64,000 nt of DNA from the NCBI GenBank assembly GCA_036501025.1, contig DASYBB010000168.1, positions 1 through 64,000 of the forward strand, written 5' to 3'. This document shows, piece after piece, positions 58,883-64,000 of this stretch. Source of the DNA: DASUBV01 sp036501025 (GTDB lineage Bacteria > Actinomycetota > Actinomycetes > Streptosporangiales > Streptosporangiaceae). The notes beneath the pieces were generated by a model. It saw only the letters and a list, made by a program, of their open reading frames with translations, was not told the DNA's origin and did no database searches. The position numbers were made by a program, and so were the translations under genes. Positions within the stretch are counted from its first letter, which is position 1. The number at the start of each line of letters is the position of its first letter.

Positions 58883-60751
58883 ATGCCTGCCTCTGCCCCC
58901 ACGATCGCGACTCGCGATGACCTGCGTAACGTGGCCATCGTCGCGCACGTCGACCACGGCAAGACCACGCTGGTGGACGCGATGCTCTGGCAGTCCGGCG
59001 CGTTCCGGGCCGGCTCGGCGGTCACCGACCGGGTGCTGGACTCCGGTGACCTGGAGCGGGAAAAGGGCATCACGATCCTGGCCAAGAACACCGCGGTCCA
59101 GCACGGCGGGCTGACCATCAACATCATCGACACGCCGGGCCACGCCGACTTCGGCGGCGAGGTGGAGCGCGGCCTGTCCATGGTGGACGGCGTGGTGCTC
59201 CTGGTCGACGCCAGCGAGGGGCCGCTGCCGCAGACCCGGTTCGTGCTGCGCAAGACCCTGGAGGCGGGGCTGCCGGTCATCCTGGTCATCAACAAGGTGG
59301 ACCGGCCCGACGCGCGGATCGCCGAGGTCGTCGACGCGTGCTACGAGCTGTTCATCGACCTGGACGCGAACGAGACGCAGATCGAGTTCCCCATCGTGTA
59401 CGCCTCGGCGCGGGCCGGGCGGGCGTCGATGAACCGGCCGGAGGACGGCGGGCTGCCCGACTCCGAGAACCTCGAGCCGCTGTTCGAGGTGATCCGCAAC
59501 TTCGTGCCGGCGCCGTCGTATGACCCGGCCGCGCCGATGCGGGCGCAGGTGACCAACCTCGACGCGTCGTCCTACCTGGGCCGGATCGCGCTGTGCCGGG
59601 TGTTCAGCGGCGAGGTCGCCAAGGGCCAGCAGGCGGCCTGGTGCCGCCGCGACGGCACGATCCAGCGGGTGAAGATCACCGAGCTGTTCCTGACCGAGGC
59701 GCTGGAGCGGGTGCCGACGGCCAAGGCCGGGCCGGGCGACATCATCGCCGTGGCCGGCATTGCCGACATCATGATCGGGGAGACGCTGGCCGACCCGGAC
59801 GACCCGCGGCCGCTGCCGCTGATCACCGTGGACGAGCCCGCCATCTCGATGACGCTCGGCGTGAACAACTCCCCGCTGGTCGGCCAGGTCAAGGGCTCGA
59901 AGGTGACGGCCCGGATGGTCAAGGACCGGCTGGACCGCGAGCTGGTCGGCAACGTGTCCCTGATGGTGCTGGCCACCGAGCGGCCCGACACCTGGGAGGT
60001 CCAGGGCCGCGGCGAGCTGGCCCTGGCCGTCCTGGTCGAGACCATGCGGCGCGAGGGCTACGAGCTCACCGTGGGGCGGCCGAACGTGGTCACCCGCGAG
60101 ATCGGCGGCCGCCTGCACGAGCCCGTGGAGCGGCTGACGGTCGACTGCCCGGATGAGTACCTGGGCACGGTCACCTCGCTGCTGGCCGTGCGCAAGGGCC
60201 GGATGGAGAACATGACCAACCACGGCACGGGGTGGATCCGGCTGGACTTCACCGTGCCGTCGCGGGGGCTGATCGGCTTCCGGACCCAGTTCCTCACCGA
60301 GACGCGCGGCACCGGGATCATGCACCACGTGTTCGAGGGCTTCGAGCCCTGGTTCGGGCCGATGCGGATGCGCGCGAGCGGGTCGCTGGTCGCCGACCGG
60401 ACCGGCGTGGCCACCGCGTATGCGATGTTCGCGCTGCAGGAGCGCGGCTCGCTGTTCGTCCAGCCGGGCGAGGCGGTCTACGAGGGCATGATCGTGGGGG
60501 AGAACTCGCGCTCCGACGACATGGACGTGAACATCGCCAAGGAGAAGAAGCTCACCAACGTCCGGCAGTCCACCGGCGAGGAGCTGGAGCGGCTCATCCC
60601 GCCGCGCCAGCTGAGCCTGGAGCAGGCCCTGGAGTTCTGCGGCGACGACGAGTGCTGTGAGGTCACCCCGGTCGCCGTGCGGCTGCGCAAGACGGTGCTG
60701 GACGCCAAGGAGCGCGGCCGGTCCCGCCGCACCGGCGCTCGCTCAGACTGA
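58883..60751 (+). CDS. typA: Translational GTPase TypA/BipA
   Basis: Ribosome-associated GTPase that helps 50S assembly and stress adaptation. 622 residues. G1 AHVDHGKTTLVDAML (about 19-33), switch region with GITILAKN, G3 DTPGHADFGGEVERGL, G4 NKVDRPDARIAEV; then domains II/III and the TypA C-terminus with RGLIGFRTQFLTETRGTGIM, NVRQSTGEELERLIPPRQLS, ALEFCGDDECCEVTPVAVRL. The 286-base region upstream shows TACACT near 58825 as a weak -10 candidate. The stop overlaps uppP on the other strand by 9 bases. Confidence 0.97.
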   Translation: MPASAPTIATRDDLRNVAIVAHVDHGKTTLVDAMLWQSGAFRAGSAVTDRVLDSGDLEREKGITILAKNTAVQHGGLTINIIDTPGHADFGGEVERGLSMVDGVVLLVDASEGPLPQTRFVLRKTLEAGLPVILVINKVDRPDARIAEVVDACYELFIDLDANETQIEFPIVYASARAGRASMNRPEDGGLPDSENLEPLFEVIRNFVPAPSYDPAAPMRAQVTNLDASSYLGRIALCRVFSGEVAKGQQAAWCRRDGTIQRVKITELFLTEALERVPTAKAGPGDIIAVAGIADIMIGETLADPDDPRPLPLITVDEPAISMTLGVNNSPLVGQVKGSKVTARMVKDRLDRELVGNVSLMVLATERPDTWEVQGRGELALAVLVETMRREGYELTVGRPNVVTREIGGRLHEPVERLTVDCPDEYLGTVTSLLAVRKGRMENMTNHGTGWIRLDFTVPSRGLIGFRTQFLTETRGTGIMHHVFEGFEPWFGPMRMRASGSLVADRTGVATAYAMFALQERGSLFVQPGEAVYEGMIVGENSRSDDMDVNIAKEKKLTNVRQSTGEELERLIPPRQLSLEQALEFCGDDECCEVTPVAVRLRKTVLDAKERGRSRRTGARSD

Positions 60752-61717
60752 CAGGTAGACCACGCTGAACAGGCCGAAGATCACGCAGTAGACCGCGAAC
60801 GGGGTCAGCGAGCGGGTCTGGAAGTACCGGGTCAGGAAGCGCACCGACACGTAGGCGCCGAGCCCGGCCAGCACGCTGCCGACCAGGATCTGGCCGTGGA
60901 TGCCGTGGCCCAGCGGGCCGGTCAGCTTGGGCAGCTCCAGCAGCCCGGCGGCCAGGATGACCGGGGTGGCCAGCAGGAACGCGAACCGGGCGGCGTCCTC
61001 GCGGGCCAGCCCGCCGAACAGGCCGGCCACCATGGCGATGCCGTCCCGGCTGATCCCGGCCAGCAGGGCCAGGATCTGGACCGTGCCGATCAGGGCCGCC
61101 TGCGCGTAGCCCATCTCGGCCAGCCGCTGGTCGGCCCGGATGGCGACCGACAGCTCCTGCTGGCGCACCGCGCGCTGCCCCGAGGCGTGCGCCGCCCCGG
61201 CGCGGACGGGCTGGCCGCCGGCGGCCTGGGCCTCCAGGTCGCGGTCGGCCTGGCGGCCCTTCTGCGGGCGGAAGCGCTCCCCGGCGAACAAGATCGCGCC
61301 GTTCACGATCAGGAACACCCCGGCCAGGACGGGCTTGGCGAACAGCACCCGGGTCTCGTGGTCGGCGACCAGGCCGACCAGGCCGACCGGGATGGTGGCC
61401 AGGATGATCATCCAGGCCAGCCGCTCGTCCGCGGACTCCGCCCGCCGGTGCGCGATGGACGAGAAGAAGGCGCCGATGATGCGCAGCCAGTCCCGCCAGA
61501 AGTAGACGAGCATCCCGATCGCGGTGGCGACGTGCAGGCCGACCACGAAGGCCAGGTAGGGCGAGGACGGCGCGGCGGCGTCCAGGTCCGTGGCCCAGCT
61601 GCCGCCGACCAGGGCCGGGATGAGCACGCTGTGGCCGAGGCTCGACACCGGGAACAGCTCGGTCACGCCCTGGATGAGCCCGATGATGGCAGCCTCGGGG
61701 TACGTCATATGGGACAT
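60743..61717 (-). CDS. uppP: Undecaprenyl-diphosphatase
   Basis: Recycles the lipid carrier of cell-wall synthesis by removing a phosphate from undecaprenyl diphosphate. 324 residues, about eight membrane helices. First motif GLIQGVTELFPVSSLGHSV (catalytic Glu), second motif AGISRDGIAMVAG, in place of the PGxSRSG of E. coli BacA; this variant is familiar from actinomycete homologues. A hydrophilic insertion of about 50 residues (FRPQKGRQADRDLEAQAAGG and on) lies mid-protein. Works in the same pathway as ddl upstream in this window. Convergent with typA. Confidence 0.93.
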   Translation of the reverse strand: MSHMTYPEAAIIGLIQGVTELFPVSSLGHSVLIPALVGGSWATDLDAAAPSSPYLAFVVGLHVATAIGMLVYFWRDWLRIIGAFFSSIAHRRAESADERLAWMIILATIPVGLVGLVADHETRVLFAKPVLAGVFLIVNGAILFAGERFRPQKGRQADRDLEAQAAGGQPVRAGAAHASGQRAVRQQELSVAIRADQRLAEMGYAQAALIGTVQILALLAGISRDGIAMVAGLFGGLAREDAARFAFLLATPVILAAGLLELPKLTGPLGHGIHGQILVGSVLAGLGAYVSVRFLTRYFQTRSLTPFAVYCVIFGLFSVVYLSV

Positions 61718-61835
61718 GGAAGCCTTTCGGTCAGCACGCGGCGCAGCCTGCAGACTAGCCAGGTGTGCTGCCCGGGGGGTAACCGGCCCGGTTACGGTCG
61801 CGATCCGGTTACGGTCGCGCGCCGGGCGGCCGGGC

Positions 61836-62324
61836 TCACAGGCCCAGGTAGACGGTCGCGACGACCAGCAGGGCCAGCACGGCGCCCGCGACCGCGAGCC
61901 GGATGCGCCGCTCCCGGGCCGGGCCGCTGCGGGCCAGGGTGACGCAGGCCACGACGGCCAGCACCGGGATGGCGATGGTCGGGACCATGATCCCGGCGAT
62001 CAGCGCCGCGATCACCAGCGGGGTCATGGACGTCCGGGGCGGCAGCCGCAGCCGGGCGGGCGGGACGGCGCCCTGCGTCGGGACCGGGGCGGGGGCGAGC
62101 GGGCCGGCCGCCGGGGCCAGGGTCCCGAACGGGCCGACCGGCAGGTCGGCGACCAGGGCGCCGAGGTCATCGTAGGTGCGGGAGGCGTGGGCCAGCCCGA
62201 CCCGGTCGGTGTACTCCTCCTGATCCAGCCGGCCCTCGGCGAACGCGGCCTTGAGCACGTCGATCGCGCGTTCGCGGTCAGCCTGCGAGGCCCGCAGGTG
62301 GCCATGGCCCGGCGGCGGAATCAT
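61836..62324 (-). CDS. DUF1707 membrane protein (a)
   Basis: A 162-residue protein: N-terminal DUF1707 domain (LRASQADRERAIDVLKAAFA, EGRLDQEEYTDRVGLAHASR, YDDLGALVADLPVG), a Pro/Ala linker, then two hydrophobic segments (MTPLVIAALIAGIMVPTIAI and the C-terminal AVAGAVLALLVVATVYLGL). DUF1707 is an actinobacterial domain of unknown function, usually with a membrane tail. It is the last of three tandem paralogues; its start lies 13 bases after the stop of the next one. Confidence 0.88.
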   Translation of the reverse strand: MIPPPGHGHLRASQADRERAIDVLKAAFAEGRLDQEEYTDRVGLAHASRTYDDLGALVADLPVGPFGTLAPAAGPLAPAPVPTQGAVPPARLRLPPRTSMTPLVIAALIAGIMVPTIAIPVLAVVACVTLARSGPARERRIRLAVAGAVLALLVVATVYLGL

Positions 62325-62337
62325 CGGCGGGGTCCGC

Positions 62338-62931
62338 TCATCTCATGAAGAAGATGCCGAAGACCGGGCCGAAGGTACCGAGCATAGCCAGGCTGATACC
62401 CGCTACCGCCATGCCGACACCGCGCTGGCCGGCCGTGCTGATCCGGGCCAGGGCCGCGACGCCCAGGATGATGGCCGGGAACAGCGTCACCGGGAGGACC
62501 GGGAACAGCAGCGTGGCCAGGCCGAAGAACAGTGACGCGATGGCCAGCTGGCTGACCGGCTTGCTCCCCGTCTCCGCCGCCGGCGCCACCGGGGCGGCGG
62601 GCTGGCCGGCCGTGGCCGGGATCGCGGGCAGCCCCGGCCCGGCGGACGGGAACAGCACCCCGAGCGGGCCGACCGGCAGGTCGGCGGTCAGCGCGGCCAG
62701 CTCGGCGTACGTGCGCGAGGCCTGCACCTGCCCGACCCGCTCGCTGTACTCGTCCTGGTCCAGGCGGCCCTCGGCGAAGGCGGCCTTGAGGACATCGGCC
62801 GCGCGCTCCCGGTCGGCGGTGGAACACCGCAGCTGGCCGGGGCCAAGCGGGGGCATCTCCGGTCCCATGGTCATCGGAAAGCTGGTCCAGGCATCTGACC
62901 CTCCCGTGCTCGCCTTGTCAGCGTAACTCAT
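62338..62931 (-). CDS. DUF1707/DUF4190 membrane protein (b)
   Basis: 197 residues from ATG 62931; ATG 62871 would remove 20 non-conserved residues. DUF1707 domain at about 35-85 (CSTADRERAADVLKAAFAEG, RLDQDEYSERVGQVQASRTY), a Pro/Ala linker, then a two-helix DUF4190-like domain (SQLAIASLFFGLATLLFPVL and GVGMAVAGISLAMLGTFGPV). The second of three neighbouring paralogues that share the N-terminal domain but differ in the membrane part. Function unknown. Confidence 0.88.
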   Translation of the reverse strand: MSYADKASTGGSDAWTSFPMTMGPEMPPLGPGQLRCSTADRERAADVLKAAFAEGRLDQDEYSERVGQVQASRTYAELAALTADLPVGPLGVLFPSAGPGLPAIPATAGQPAAPVAPAAETGSKPVSQLAIASLFFGLATLLFPVLPVTLFPAIILGVAALARISTAGQRGVGMAVAGISLAMLGTFGPVFGIFFMR

Positions 62932-62972
62932 GAGTCCCGCGAGGCCGAGGCCGCTTCCTGGTTACCTCGCTG

Positions 62973-63728
62973 TCATGCGCCGGCCAGCGCGGCCGCGATG
63001 AACACGATGAAGAACAGCGTGCCGAGGGTCCCGAGCGCGATGCCCGCGACCGCGAAATTCTGGCCCAGCTTGCCGGTCTGCCGGATCCGGACCAGGGCCG
63101 TGATGCCCAGGCCGACCGCGGCGACCGCGGCCGGCGGGAACGTCACGGCGGCCAGCGCCACGGCCAGCGAGGTGACCGCGAGCGGGTCCCGCTGCCGCGG
63201 CACGGCCAGGGGCGGCCGGGGATAATGCGCGCCGACGGGCGCGTAGGCGGGCCCCCAGACGGGGGCATAGCCCGACGAGAGCGGGTAAAACGGGGTCGGC
63301 GGGTACGGGCCGCCGTGCGGGTAGGGCGGGTAGTAGGGCGGATGCCCGGCGGCCGGCGACTGGGCCAGGGCGGCCGGATAGCCCCGGTAGGGCACGGCGG
63401 GCGGGTAAGCCGGGTAGGCCAGCGTCGGCGCGCGGCCGGGGTAGGCCGGGGCCGGGTAGGCCGGGGCCGGGTAGGCCGGGGCCGGGTAGGCCGGGCCGGG
63501 GTAGACCGGGCCGGGCGGCGGCGGCAGGCTGCCGAACGGGCCGATCGGCAGGTCGTGCGTCAGCGCGGCGAGCTCGCCGTACGTCTTTGACACCTGGACC
63601 TGGCCGACCCGGTCGGCGTACTCGTCCTGGGTGAGGCGGCCCTCGGTGAACGCGGCCTTGAGCACGTCGACGGCCCGCTCGCGCTCGGCATCGGATGCCC
63701 GCATGTGCCCGAAACCCGGATGAGTCAT
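62973..63728 (-). CDS. DUF1707/DUF4190 membrane protein with AYPAP repeats (c)
   Basis: 251 residues; ATG 63728 has GGGAGG upstream. DUF1707 at about 8-58 (MRASDAERERAVDVLKAAFT, EGRLTQDEYADRVGQVQVSK), then about 110 residues of Pro/Tyr/Ala-rich sequence with AYPAP repeats, then two DUF4190-like helices (PLAVTSLAVALAAVTFPPAA and FAVAGIALGTLGTLFFIVFI). Pro/Tyr-rich linkers of this sort often stay extended in the cytoplasm. First gene of the three-paralogue group, probably co-transcribed. Confidence 0.88.
   Translation of the reverse strand: MTHPGFGHMRASDAERERAVDVLKAAFTEGRLTQDEYADRVGQVQVSKTYGELAALTHDLPIGPFGSLPPPPGPVYPGPAYPAPAYPAPAYPAPAYPGRAPTLAYPAYPPAVPYRGYPAALAQSPAAGHPPYYPPYPHGGPYPPTPFYPLSSGYAPVWGPAYAPVGAHYPRPPLAVPRQRDPLAVTSLAVALAAVTFPPAAVAAVGLGITALVRIRQTGKLGQNFAVAGIALGTLGTLFFIVFIAAALAGA
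63445..63489 (-). repeat. 15-base tandem repeats in the DUF1707 gene
   Basis: GCCGGGGCCGGGTAG three times (63445, 63460, 63475) with degenerate flanking copies, encoding AYPAP units. Confidence 0.9.
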
Positions 63729-63847
63729 CGGCGGCCTCCCGTGATCGCAAGGCCAGGCTATCCGATATGCCTGCCTTACCCGGTCGCGTCACCTGGACCT
63801 GCTCGCGTGCTCACCTCCGCGCCATCTGCCGGGGTCACAATGCGGGA

Positions 63848-64000
63848 ATGAGGGCTGATTACGGCAGCTGGCACGGGCATGTGATCGTCTGCGGCCTGCA
63901 CGGGGTGGGGCTGCTCATCGTGGAGGAGCTCAGCCTGTCCGGGGTGCCGGCGGTGGTCGTCGACGACGACCCGGACCCGCGGCTGGCCCGGACGCTGCGC
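63848..64000 (+). CDS. TrkA-N (RCK) domain protein, 3' truncated by window edge
   Basis: The first 51 codons read MRADYGSWHGHVIVCGLHGV, then GLLIVEELSLSGVPAVVVDD and DPDPRLARTL. HVIVCGLHGVGL is a Rossmann NAD-binding loop and the acidic VVVDDDPD ends the second strand, as in TrkA-N/RCK domains that gate potassium channels and transporters. The rest lies outside the window, so the full architecture is unknown. It is divergent from the DUF1707 group with a 119-base gap. Confidence 0.75.
   Translation, partial: MRADYGSWHGHVIVCGLHGVGLLIVEELSLSGVPAVVVDDDPDPRLARTLR

Overview
The window is 64 kb of very GC-rich, gene-dense DNA from an actinomycete chromosome. The gene order rpmB-recG-rsmD-coaD-DUF177-rpmF-rnc-mutM-smc-ftsY, then ffh-rpsP-khpA-rimM-trmD-rplS-lepB-lepB-rnhB-DUF2469-yraN-comM-dprA, then xerC-rpsB-tsf-pyrH-frr-cdsA-rlmN is the conserved core of Streptomyces/Streptosporangiales-type genomes. 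CofC (coenzyme F420), two signal peptidases I, split PntA, DUF1707 proteins, a DivIVA-like protein and frequent GTG starts agree with this. I cannot name the species.

Layout. 1-7 kb: the end of a NarL-type sensor kinase with its regulator, a LapA-domain protein, a membrane glycosyltransferase, DAHP synthase, a TrpB2-type synthase and an XRE regulator. 7-13 kb: a Ser/Thr kinase, the pntAA-pntAB-pntB transhydrogenase operon and an HU protein. 13-20 kb: ddl, gpsA, plsC, cofC, an Lrp ligand-binding protein, thiL, a secreted/anchored unknown and thiD. 20-32 kb: the rpmB/recG to smc/ftsY core. 32-36 kb: an accessory patch with a DivIVA-like gene, a rearranged stretch of gene remnants and palindromes, and a truncated haemoglobin next to a ferredoxin-type reductase. 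36-48 kb: the ffh to dprA core. 48-55 kb: an MFS exporter, xerC, and the rpsB-tsf-pyrH-frr-cdsA group. 55-64 kb: a Suppressor-of-fused-domain protein, rlmN, a hexapeptide acyltransferase, typA, uppP, three DUF1707 membrane proteins and the start of a TrkA-N protein.

Most genes serve translation, protein export (ftsY, ffh, lepB x2), envelope building (ddl, gpsA, plsC, cdsA, uppP) and DNA processing (recG, mutM, smc, comM, dprA, xerC). Many otherwise ordinary proteins carry low-complexity insertions or tails encoded by short tandem repeats.

The most unusual parts are the divIVA-like/reductase junction (33.4-34.6 kb), where remnants of the 3' ends of both flanking genes lie between the intact copies; two related-looking long palindromes; the haemoglobin-reductase pair with a well-formed, apparently leaderless promoter; and two housekeeping genes (thiL, rsmD) whose expected start codons read ATC and CTG behind good ribosome-binding sites. 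I see no tRNA, rRNA, CRISPR array, IS element or prophage.
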